Below the pieces are notes generated by a model. It was given only the letters and a program-made list of their open reading frames with translations. It searched no databases and was not told where the DNA came from. The position numbers were made by a program, and so were the translations under genes. From Eopsaltria australis (Eukaryota > Chordata > Aves > Passeriformes > Petroicidae), in contig JAVTVJ010000550.1 of assembly GCA_034509425.1 (NCBI GenBank), forward strand, positions 248,001 to 312,000: a DNA stretch of 64,000 nucleotides, written 5' to 3'. How positions within the stretch are numbered: the stretch's first letter is position 1; every line of letters starts with the position of its first letter. Of the stretch, positions 1-47,400 are shown in pieces.

Positions 1-289
1 ATATTCTGATTCCATGGTAATTTCATAACGAGGGGACAGTCACGATCTGGCTGGCCCTCGGCAGCAATACCCTTCAGTAACCACCGAGGGCCCGTGGCCC
101 TTTCCCCACTACCCTCGGGGGGTCGCTCAGGCTTCCTCCTGGAGAAAAGCCTGCGACAGGTCCGGCTCACGCCAGAGAGCCCCAGAACAGCTCTGGACCG
201 TACGAATCACTCCAGCACTGGATCCAAGGGCACTTGCCGGTGTCGCAGGTTCAATTCCCCTGCCCTCACGCCCCGCACTCTCCCGCTGC

Positions 290-804
290 ACTCCCCTCCC
301 TCCGCGCCTCGCGCCCGCCGAGGGGCGGAGGCCCCGCCCCGCCGCGAGCGCGGGGAGGAGGCGGGGCCGGGCCGCGGGCTCAGCTGACGCGGGGGCGCGC
401 GGCGGCGGGGGCGCGCCGGGGGCCGGACGGAGCGTGTGCGCGCCGGGCGCGCCCCCGACCGGAGGAGGGGCCGGGGGCCGAGCCAGCCCCACCGCCGCGG
501 CGCCCGCTCCCCGCCCGCCTCCCGCTTCCGCCCGGCGCCGCCGCCGCCGCTCTGCGCGCCTCGCCCCCGGCCCCGCCGCGCCCCGCGACGCCCCTCGCTC
601 CCATCGGGCACCTCCGCCGGCCTCCGTCATCGCCAACCCTCCGCCACCCCGCCCCCCGTCTTCCGAGACGCTCCGGTTGTGGGGGTGACCCGCGCTCCGC
701 ACGGCCCCGGGCCTGCCCGTCGCTCCGCCCCCGGGCCCGTCCGGTGACAGTCGCGACCGCCGCGGGAGGTGGCGGCGGAGGAGCAGGAGGAGGCCGGAGC
801 CGGG
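290..804 (+). promoter_or_regulatory. RANBP9: RANBP9 CpG-island promoter and 5' UTR
   Basis: A very GC- and CpG-rich block runs from about 290 through exon 1 and fades after about 1,330, typical of a vertebrate housekeeping promoter. No TATA box is evident and the transcription start cannot be fixed from sequence. Long open frames on both strands here come from GC richness, not coding. The chosen ATG at 805 has G at -3 and T at +4. Bases 1-290 upstream show nothing I recognise. Confidence 0.7.
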
Positions 805-38797
<37,993 letters not shown>

Positions 38798-39610
38798 CTA
38801 TGCATTTGGAAGGTCTGAAAGGTGTTGTGGCATATTCAACATGGAAAGTAGACCAGCTCTGCTGACTGGAATTTGGAATTTTAATTATGTACTAAGGACA
38901 AGTCTGTCGCTTTATGTTGCTTCCTAGTTTACAGCATGATGCAAATGATTTCTAACTTAGTGTTAGGAGAAAATTTCCATCTTTAAACCTCTTAGACAAC
39001 TAAGAGTTGAAAATATCACTGGTAACGTCAGACATCCAAATTGACAAGTACCAATCCTCTGAACGATTGTCCAAAACAAACCAAAAATCCTGCTACCTTG
39101 TGGTGGGACGGAATAGAAAACATGGATGTATTAGCATGTGGGTGATGTAAACGTCAAGCAGGATGACTTGCCAACCTCCACCCCCATTGTTACATAGTTC
39201 AATCAGTGTAATTTGCAAAATGCAAATGGTTTGGATATATAGTGTTGATGGGAAGAAATGATATTTTTTAATGTGTACTGTAAAACTTGAATTACTCAGG
39301 AGCTGAGTGAATATGTTTGTTGCTACTTACAATCCCAACCTGTTGATCTTAGTAGTTTTTTGTTTTAACATGGTCTTTTCAACTTTGTTTCCTTGTTTAA
39401 CTACAGACAGCTTCTGTTGTGTAGGCTCACCAGTTTAACTGTTGTATTATAACAGTATTACATGTCAACACAGTGTGGTTATGACCTATTTATATAAAAA
39501 CCAAATATTTAGTCAATTTACAGTCTTAATTTAATCTTTGTACACCTTGCATTTTTAAAAGTGCTTAAATAGTACTATATTGCAATAAAATGTAGTGATA
39601 TCATAATTAA
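38798..39610 (+). other. RANBP9: RANBP9 3' UTR
   Basis: An AT-rich 3' UTR of about 0.8 kb, judged to end 15-25 nt after the AATAAA at 39584-39589. No other ORF or repeat was recognised in it. Confidence 0.75.
39584..39589 (+). terminator. RANBP9: RANBP9 poly(A) signal
   Basis: A canonical AATAAA 787 nt after the stop codon, in AT-rich context (ttgcAATAAAatg). Confidence 0.75.
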
Positions 39611-39999
39611 CCAGCCATTAAAAACTTACATCTACATCCACAGTAGCATGGATGTGTATGCTACATTGTCTTGTTCCAGAGTTCCACCCTAGAACAGCGC
39701 TCCTTGTGGAGACCCGCGAGGGGAGTGGCTCATCCCTCACTCCGGGGCTGCCACTTCCCCGCAGGAGCTGGGCTGGTGCAAGTGAAAGGCTTTGCCGTGT
39801 TCTTGCCACTCAGTGAGTCTGGCTAACAGTGCAGGAAGCTTACTGAGGATCCCTGCAGATGGGGAAAATGCCCTACTGCTGGAAAGGAATCATGAGGTTG
39901 GAGAGAAGTGTCCTGCTGTGGGAGGTACAGCCTTAGGTCACAACAGGTCACAGAAGCAGCAGGAATAACTGCCTGCTGTAAGGAATGCAGCATCCACAA
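39611..39999. other. RANBP9-NOL7 intergenic spacer
   Basis: The short spacer between the convergent 3' ends. No coding, repeat or RNA gene signal was recognised. It is mixed composition, with a GC-richer patch around 39700-39800. Confidence 0.6.
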
Positions 40000-40022
40000 C
40001 AGTAACTACAACATTGCTCATC

Positions 40023-40028
40023 TTTATT
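40023..40028 (-). terminator. NOL7: NOL7 poly(A) signal
   Basis: TTTATT on the + strand, i.e. AATAAA on the minus strand, 275 nt past the NOL7 stop codon. Confidence 0.65.
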
Positions 40029-40302
40029 CTCTGCAAAGGCATTGCCTCATGGAGGCAGCTCAGCAAGCCTGGTCCTAGCACCAGCTGTTCTACAGCACTG
40101 GCCTGGCTGCTTTGTAGCTTCCCCAAGAATTTCTGAAAGGGGGAGAGGAGGGAACAGGGAAGTCTGATCAGGCACAGCTCCGTGCCTTCTGGTGGCTGGA
40201 GCTGAAAGCAAAGTGATGATGAAGGGGGGAAAAAACACCCTTTGTTGTGTTGAGATCAACTCTCAGTAAAGTCCTTAGTGGCATCTTGGGAAAAAGGTGT
40301 CT

Positions 40303-40376
40303 TCAGATTCCATTTTTAGTCTGTGTTGCCAGCCAACGTTTCTTAAACCTTGCTGCTTTCTCCTTTATATCTTGCC
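40303..40376 (-). CDS. NOL7: NOL7 exon 8 (C-terminus)
   Basis: Encodes GQDIKEKAARFKKRWLATQT then KNGI and TGA. Matches the human KRFKRRW ending. The acceptor is a run of 19 T followed by aag, an unusual AAG 3' splice site with a homopolymeric pyrimidine tract. Confidence 0.9.
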
Positions 40377-43300
40377 CTTAAAAAAAAAAAAAAAAAAAGC
40401 TCATACCATTTTCCTTAGCCCATGTGCTGGAGAAGCAGCAATCCCTTGGCTGCTGCAGCATTTCAGAATAGAACAACCCCCTCAAGAGCTGATAAAACTT
40501 ACTGACATGTTTTATATGCCCCAGGCGCATCCACTGGCCAGGAGTACCAGCTTGCACCAGGCTCCTTCAGGAGGGTGGGGGTACAGTGGTGCTTTCAGTG
40601 ATGGAGCACAGATGGAAAGCAGGCCCTGCTTGCTAAGGCTGTTACTGGTCATGAGCCTCACAGACGCTGTGGGTGTGAGACTGTCCCCATCCATTGTGGA
40701 AATCAGGAGAAAGGAGTGCTATTTCCCTGTGCTCAGATAGATGTTCTGGGATCTTGGTATCCCTGCTTTTAAGTCTGAAATGCACCTGAAATGCCTTCCA
40801 GCAGCTCAGAGAGTGGAGGCTGAACCAACAGCGACTGAAGTTTATTTCACTGAGCAGCCCCAGCTCTAGGACAAGAGCTGTTTGTTAACATACTAAAAAA
40901 TACTAAAAAAGGTCATTTTTGTTCATCTGTCCCCAGGGGGGTGCTCATGACACCCACTGTGGCTGCAGTGCCCTGCTGCCCTTCCCTTACTATCCACGTG
41001 GTTGGAGTTACGCATGGAAACCCCGATTTAATTCAAGTGTACTTTTAACCACATATGCATAAAACAGCACATACTCCTTCTATACTCACCCCAAGACTTG
41101 TCCACAAACTGAACTGCAGCTTTTTTGACTGGATCTTTCTTGTTTGCAAGGGAAAAAAATTCATTTGCTGAAAAGGAGACAAATGTTAATCACCAAGCTG
41201 AAGCCAGACAAGACTCGATCCAGACACAGCCAGGCAGAAGTGCTTACCCTGTACCCGGTTGGTGTGAGGCCCATAGAGCTGAGCATTCAGGAAGTCTCTG
41301 GCGAGCTGCTGGTGCACGCCTGTTACACTCTGGTCTTTTAAGCACACGGCCATGTAGTTCGCTTTTGTCCTAGTCAAAGAGAGATGCAAATCCCTGCAGC
41401 CTGGCTACAGGATCCAGAACAACAGACACGCTGCTGTCAAGTTTTGCTACTTGAGCACAGCAACACCCCGTGCTGGTTTCTGATACTCGGATGAGCTTTG
41501 TGGCAGTATTAAAAAAATAAAAAGCTGGACCAATACTCTCAAGCTGTCGTCATATGCCTTTGTGTGCCCTGAGTAGTTTCTTGGGAGTCTTGAGCTCATC
41601 CTACCAGAAGCAAGGGCAATTCCTCTCTGGGGCCATCAGTGACAAATAGAGAGGAGAGAGAAAAATAAGACTGGAATGCAGGAATTCAGTGCCCAGCCAC
41701 TCCAGCTGCAGCAGCACACAACACAATGTGTACTGCTGTGCTTATGACTGCCCAGTTATCTCACAGCAGTTATATGTAATATATAAAAATTATATATATT
41801 ATATATATATATATATGCACACATATGTAAGTATGCTAAACCAGAAGATACTAAAGGTGCTTTTAGCACATAAATATGCTTTCAATCAGAGGAAGGACAG
41901 GGGGAGCATAAAGTGCAGAAGAGGGTACAGCCATGCAGTGACAGAACAGCTGCTGTGATGCCCCTTCCCACACCAGGCAAAATCATCTCCTCCTCCTACC
42001 TGGCACCCTTGCTCCTCTTGCCTTTCTTCTCCTGCACTTCGGCTTGGCCTTGTTCCAGTTGTGCAGCTTCACCTTCAAGTTCTTCACCTAGAGTAACTTG
42101 GAAACGAAATTTCCCAAACATTACAAATCAAAACCAGTCAGTGAAACAGGAACAGGACTTAAAACAAGCAGCATTTTTCAAAAGCACTGACTAGGAAGAA
42201 CAGCTGTAAGAGGGAGGGGAAGAAATATGTTTGAAGTACTGCTAGCCAGCTTTCCTCTTCCTTGGTATCAACAAACTGGGATTCATCACAGGACAAAACT
42301 TCAGTGCAACACAACAGCTGTGGGTAACTCATAAAGGGAAATCCAGCTCTGGCTTCAGTCTCGCTTCATTCTCAGCTCATCTCTTTGTTATGCCAATACA
42401 ACAGATTTTTTTAAAATAAAAGCAAGTAGCAGTTACATCATCCAGCAGTATGTGATGCTTGGATAAGAGAACTGTTTAAATAGAAGATTTTTTGTGAAGT
42501 ACTTTGAAGTACAGATGACACAAATACAGCAGTCATAAACTCCAGACTCTTGATTTTGTAATTCTGAGTTTGAAAAAAGTTACTTAATATTTTGCAGATG
42601 CTATTAAACTGTAGTTTGATATGTAAAGCATTGAGGCAATTTAACAACACTACCCAGGAATAGCCTTTATAACTTAAACAAGGGCTAAATATTAATCCAC
42701 CTTTGGTAATCCTTACTTTTTCTGCTGCAATACCTGCCCATGATTTCCTTAAACACTTCAGGCTAACTAAAATCACCATACAGCAAGTGACTTCTCTAAA
42801 AGGCACAAGAATTAGATTGAATCTGACTTAAGATTTTTTCTCAGCTATTTCGTTTTCCCTCGGAGAAGACAGTCTGCCCAGTCTGTTCACGTGTAAGACT
42901 TGTAAAAGGTCTCTTTACCAGAGCTCCCCACTGCAGCTCTGGCACAGGAATGAACTCCTGGAATACCAGATGTGCACCCCGTTAGCAAAGCGAGCTGTAG
43001 CGTACCTGGGTCATCAGCCGCAGCCTGCTCAGCGGGCCTGCGGAGCAAAGGGAAGGCATCACGTTACTCTTCAATTCCCACTCACTTCCTTTACCCAAAG
43101 CCACGAAACCCCCATTTCCAGCCCGGCCTCCCCAGCCAGGACCGGAAGGGGCTGCCCAAGGTGGGGAGATGGGGAGACGGGATCCCAACACCTCCCGCCG
43201 CCTCACCGTGCGGACACATCCTGCAGCTCCTGCAGCACGGCCTCGGGCAGCAGCCTGCGCTTCTGCGGGGGAGAGGGGAGTCAGGCGGGCACGGACACCG

Positions 43301-44082
43301 CGGGCACACACACCCAGGGCCCGCCCGGAGCCCGGCGGGGGTAACGCGGTACCTTCTGCTCCGCGAACAGCTCCTGGTGCCGCCGCCGCTTCTCCTTCAG
43401 CAGCTCCCGGTGCCTGCGGAGAGGCGGAAGCCACCGTCAGCATTCCATGGGGCGAGAGAGGGGATTACGGGCGCGGGGAAAAGGGGGGAACGAGGGCTTG
43501 GAAGGGCAAAGGAGGTGGTGAGGGGGGCAAGTGTGGGGATAAGGGAGAGGGGATAAGAAGGGTGAAAGGGGCGTAAGAGGGGTTAAGGGCGGGATAAGGG
43601 GCCTGGGAGGGATAAGAGGGATGGTAGGGTAAGAGGGGAGATAAGGAGGGGAAAAGGAAGCAACAAGGGAAAATAAGCAGGGATAAGGGAGGGAATGAGG
43701 GGAGGATAAGCGACGGCGTGAACGGGGGTAAAAAGGGGGATAAAAAGAGGGTAAGAGGGGTGGAGGGGGGTTTAAAGAGGTAAGCGAGGGTATAAGGGGG
43801 AGGTACAAGGCGTGAATGAGGAGAAGACTGGGGCTAAGCAGAGGGAAGCGCTGGTGTGAGAGCCGCGCTTCAGGAGCAGGAGGCCCCGGCGTGTCCGCAC
43901 CTCCGGGCCGCCTCCCCGACGAGCTTCCGCTCGGCCTCGGCCGCCTCCCTCGCCACGCCGAAGGGCACCTCCTCCGGGGCCTCGTCCGCCTCGTCCTCCG
44001 AGGAGGAGGCCGGGCTGGGGAGCGCGGCGGGAGCCCTGCGCTTGCCCGCGGCCGCCGCCTTCGCCTTCTGCCGGCGCGCCAT
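40303..44082 (-). CDS. NOL7: NOL7 (nucleolar protein 7), 8 coding exons, complete, 230 aa
   Basis: A nucleolar RNA-binding protein; known roles of the family are in ribosome biogenesis and RNA processing. Coding exons in transcript order: 43901-44082, 43353-43413, 43207-43262, 43006-43037, 42000-42087, 41248-41369, 41090-41167, 40303-40376; total 693 nt, all junctions in frame. Seen: an acidic Ser/Glu-rich N-terminal part (SSSEDEADEAPEEVPFG), a basic segment (LLKEKRRRHQELFAEQK, then KRRLLP), a poorly conserved Glu/Lys-rich middle, and a C-terminal block (SLANKKDPVKKAAVQFV, ARFKKRWLATQTKNGI) matching the conserved NOL7 C-terminal (NUC129-like) domain. The human protein is 257 aa. The start has a strong Kozak context (gccgcggccATGG). 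A longer upstream ATG in frame exists but would require translating promoter-like sequence. Confidence 0.93.
40380..40398 (-). repeat. T19 polypyrimidine tract of the last NOL7 intron
   Basis: A19 on the + strand reads as T19 on the NOL7 sense strand, immediately before the aag acceptor of exon 8. Confidence 0.9.
41090..41167 (-). CDS. NOL7: NOL7 exon 7
   Basis: Encodes NEFFSLANKKDPVKKAAVQF and VDKSWG of the conserved C-terminal domain. The acceptor is preceded by ttttcag; the donor is gtgagt. Confidence 0.93.
41248..41369 (-). CDS. NOL7: NOL7 exon 6
   Basis: Encodes ANYMAVCLKDQSVTGVHQQL and ARDFLNAQLYGPHTNRVQ, clearly homologous to the human SYLAVRLKDQDLRDSRQQ and LYGPGTNR segments. Acceptor gactag, donor gtaagc. 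Confidence 0.94.
41771..41827. repeat. AT-rich (TA)n microsatellite in NOL7 intron 5
   Basis: An uninterrupted alternating TA tract (about 41798-41816) within a longer AT stretch. Confidence 0.85.
42000..42087 (-). CDS. NOL7: NOL7 exon 5
   Basis: An 88-nt exon encoding a Glu/Gln/Lys-rich low-complexity segment (GEELEGEAAQLEQGQAEVQE then KKGKRSKGA). Acceptor actctag, donor gtagga. This is the variable linker of NOL7. Confidence 0.8.
43006..43037 (-). CDS. NOL7: NOL7 exon 4 (32 nt)
   Basis: A microexon encoding RPAEQAAADDP. Acceptor ctccgcag, donor gtacgc. The frame is maintained only if it is included between exons 3 and 5. The peptide is not conserved, so support comes from splice sites and phase. 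Confidence 0.75.
43207..43262 (-). CDS. NOL7: NOL7 exon 3
   Basis: A 56-nt exon encoding KRRLLPEAVLQELQDVSA. Acceptor ccccgcag, donor gtgagg. Confidence 0.9.
43353..43413 (-). CDS. NOL7: NOL7 exon 2
   Basis: A 61-nt exon encoding RHRELLKEKRRRHQELFAEQK, homologous to the human RRDKTLLKEKRKRREELF segment. Acceptor tccgcag, donor gtaccg. Confidence 0.9.
43500..43830. repeat. Degenerate GGGATAAG-type purine minisatellite in NOL7 intron 1
   Basis: A strongly strand-asymmetric tract, almost pure purine on the + strand and C/T on the NOL7 sense strand, built from variants of gggataagagg. I count seven exact GATAAG hexamers between 43538 and 43710. It fills most of the 487-bp first intron. Confidence 0.85.
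43901..44082 (-). CDS. NOL7: NOL7 exon 1
   Basis: Encodes residues 1-60: MARRQKAK, an Ala/Lys/Arg-rich basic stretch, then the acidic SSSEDEADEAPEEVPFGVA. The donor is CGGAG|gtgcgg. It lies in the CpG island shared with the SIRT5 3' end. Confidence 0.9.
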
Positions 44083-44229
44083 GGCCGCGGCTCTTGCGCT
44101 GTCCGCCCCGGAACCGCTCCCGCCTTCCGCCGGGGAACGCCGAGCGCCGGGACAGCCCCTGCGCCTCCCGCCCCGCCCCCAGCACGCACGCACAGACACA
44201 GCACATCGGACTGGCCCCGCCGCCGCCCC
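44083..44229 (-). promoter_or_regulatory. NOL7: NOL7 promoter squeezed against the SIRT5 3' end
   Basis: A CpG-rich interval of about 150 bp between the NOL7 ATG and the SIRT5 poly(A) signal. No TATA box was seen. The NOL7 transcription start must lie here or inside the SIRT5 3' UTR. Confidence 0.6.
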
Positions 44230-44235
44230 TTTATT
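44230..44235 (-). terminator. SIRT5: SIRT5 poly(A) signal
   Basis: TTTATT on the + strand (AATAAA on the minus strand), 113 nt past the SIRT5 stop codon; it implies a very short 3' UTR. Confidence 0.7.
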
Positions 44236-44347
44236 GCCGTGGGGACGAGTCCCGCCGCCGCCTTCGGCCCGCCCGCCCCGCTCTGAGCCCCGCCGGGCCG
44301 CTCCCGGCGCTCCGGAGGCGATCCCGGGGCTCAGATGATCCCGGCGG

Positions 44348-44423
44348 TCAGGAGATGATCTCCGTCTCGTGTCGCGCCAGCGCCGGCGGCAGCGTGGTCC
44401 CGCAGGGGCCCGGGAAGTGGAAC
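44348..44423 (-). CDS. SIRT5: SIRT5 last coding exon
   Basis: Encodes [20 protein letters not shown] then TEIIS and TGA. Acceptor tcttccag. The human ending is HENETVS; the Cys and Gly-Pro motif are kept. Confidence 0.94.
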
Positions 44424-47400
44424 CTGGAAGAAAGTGGCAGGTTTAGGGCGCGGGCAGCCAGCGGCGCATCCCGCTACTCCCTGTGCTTTGGTACCTGGCG
44501 AATCTGACAGGGGCACGGCAGGGAGGGAGGGAAGTGGAGGAGGAGAGAGGGGTTTAGGCTTTGTGGGGCCTAGGGGACAGACTTCAGCCTCACCCTTAAA
44601 ACAACACAGTTTGTGTCTTCAGTGAAACCTAATTCCACCATGGAAGAATTATCTTTTCTTACTTATTAACAGGAACTTAATGTTTCTTAAGCGCTGGGGA
44701 GAAAACCAGACCGTGTACGTCTAAACGCAGGGTTTCAGCAGTTGGACGCAGAGGGCAGGGACGGAGGGGGCTGAAGGCTGGGTGACTGAGCAGCATTACC
44801 TGAACCTGTTGGTGGCAGGAGTGGGTTCCATGTTGAACTCCGCCACTGGGACTCCTCTGGCCGAGACCTGCGGGGCGAACATGGCTGCAGGATACACCAC
44901 AGACGAGGTCCCGACCTGCGGGCAGCGGGACAGGAGTCACAAGCGTAGCAGGAGAGTACTTACAGAGCAAACCAACCCAGCCCCGAGGTGAGGGCCCTTC
45001 TCACAACACTGCATGTGCACTAAAGCCTGGGAGAGCCCTACAGAAATGAAACCGAATCAGTATCTCTGATCAGTGTCACTGCAGATGTAGCTATTTAACA
45101 GCATAACAATCAGGAACTGATGTTTCTCTGATGGCAGCCCGAAGAAACCAGTTTGTAACTGTAGGTGAAAAAAATTCCCAGAAACAAAACAGCACCATTT
45201 GTCTTCAGGAAAAATAAAAACCCAACAAAACGTTCCTTCTGTTACTTGAGATCATTCTGTAAATGGAAGACAAACTTGTCTAAGCAAGTGTTTTGGTTAG
45301 GGATCTGGAACTTACATGGCATGTAAACCACCTTGCAAAAAAGCAGCATATTATAACTTACTTTCTTTTTAAACTGAGCATCAAAATAATTCTATTATTC
45401 ACTGTTTGAGAAATTAGAACCATGGAATGATTTGGGTTGAAGATACCTTAAAGACTGTCTGTTTCCAACCCCTCTGCCACAAGCTGGAACATCTTCCACT
45501 AGACTAGGTTGCTCAAAGCCCCATCCAGCCTGGACCTGCACACTTCCAGGGATGGGACATCCACAGCTTCTCTGGGCAACCCATTCCAGTGCCTCATTCC
45601 CTCATAGTAAGGGATTTCTTCTGTATATCTAATCTAAATCCACCTCCTTTCAGTTTAAAGCCATCAGGAACATCACCCCTTGTTCCTGATGAAGAGTTCC
45701 CATTCAGCTTCCCTGCAGGCCCCTTCAGGTACTGGAAGGTTGCTCTAAGGTCTCCCCAGAGCCTTCTCATCTCCAGGCTGAACAGCGCTAACTCTCAGCC
45801 TCTCTTCATAGGGGAGGTGGCTCCAGTCCCCTTAACTTTGTGATCCTCCCCTGGACTTGCTCCAACAGTTCCATGTCCTTCTCATGTTGGGGGCATCAGA
45901 ACTATACACAGTATTCCAGGTGGGGTCTCACCAGAGCAGAGGGGCAGTGAAATTCAACAGCTGAACAACACTGCCTATTCTCTAGCCCCTGTGTACCTGT
46001 TAACTTCTGAGTAATGTGTGTAAATTTTCGAACTGCAAGATCCTTTAATGTTTTGCACTGGACACCAGGGAGTCCCTCTGGGGCTTTTAGTTCCCTCAGG
46101 GAAGCACAGATGCATCTGCTTTATCAGGAGGTGCCACATCCTTAGCGTGGCTTCCCTGCCTGTTCAGGGACAGGTAAGGAAGGCGCTACTCACAACCAAG
46201 CAGAGGTCACAAATATCCAGCTCCTTCTCCACTGCCGTGAGCACGCTGGGATCCAGGGCTTCCCCAAACCACACAACGTGGGGGCGCAGGAGCCCATTGC
46301 AGCCGTCCTCCTCACACCTGTTCAGACACCACCAAGGGACAACATCACACTGCTGATGGGGGCGTTTCGGGCTGCACAACAGCAAAGCAGTTCTCATTCT
46401 TGCTTGGCCCTGCCTTACCTGCCATCACTCTGTCTCCCTTCTCCTTCGCAGCCCTCCCCACACCCTCCTCTACCATGTGCTGGATGGAAAGCAGCTCATT
46501 CCATGCTACACATGTTCTGGAAGTACACATGTTCCGCCTGGTCACATGGAAGGGGTTGCTGAACAGTTGTTCAGCGCAGATACTTAATTGTGTTTTCCCC
46601 TTACTCAGCTCTTGAAACATATGAAAGTTAAACCTGGCCTCCATCAGCTTCAACAAACTGGCTAACAGGGTCTTAAGGAGAAAATGAACCAAAAGAGAGA
46701 AGCATCTTTTTCCTTAGGAACCAGATGAAAAACGTGGTGGCTTTTTCCATCTGCAGCTAGCCAAGGCAAAGCTTCAGGCAGTGTAAAAAAGCATCGTGGC
46801 ACATTTCAGTGCCTGAGGGACCCCAGCACAGTATCCCAGACTAACAGTGGATGACACCTACAAAGTAATAAAACATTCACTGCTGTAGCAGTGAATGCTG
46901 CAATTCTCCTACCACTTACTACAAACCCCACGAATCTGGGCACGTTTCATCTTGGTGCTCAAGTACACAAACATGCGATGCCTTTAGCACCACACTAACT
47001 TCCCCTGCACACTCCATGTCTGATGCCCCTGTAACTTTAGACTCAATTTTCCAAAGTTCCACACATTTCTCTCCTGTGGAATGTCCTTCCAAAATGACAC
47101 GAACAGTAACATGAGGCTTTGAGATGCACAAAGCATGAAGAGGTAACAGCCCAAACAAAGTGGTCCATACATACTGAGGAAGGTCTTCAACTGGAATTGC
47201 AGCATCTTGTGTGTCGGGATCTGGAGCCCTGAAGTTACAAAATGGAAATACATGTCCAGCTGTACAAAACTCACTTTATATATTAATAAAAACCTCTGTA
47301 TTCTCTAAAGCATGCTCTCCAATCAAGGAATCTGCAATTTCAGCCAACTTGAACACCTACTACAATCCTAAAATACCATACGACAAGGCAGGCAGGAATT

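Noticed and set aside
769..804. A 12-residue in-frame extension before RANBP9 Met1
   Set aside because: It starts at a GTG, not an ATG, and the protein beginning at 805 (MSGQ) matches the known family start.
41125..41389. Plus-strand ORFs at 41.1-41.4 kb
   Set aside because: They are antisense shadows of NOL7 exons 6 and 7, whose minus-strand translation is conserved.
43437..44204. A 255-aa minus-strand ORF and several plus-strand ORFs over NOL7 exon 1 and intron 1
   Set aside because: They run through the GATAAG purine repeat and the antisense of NOL7; the translations are low-complexity.
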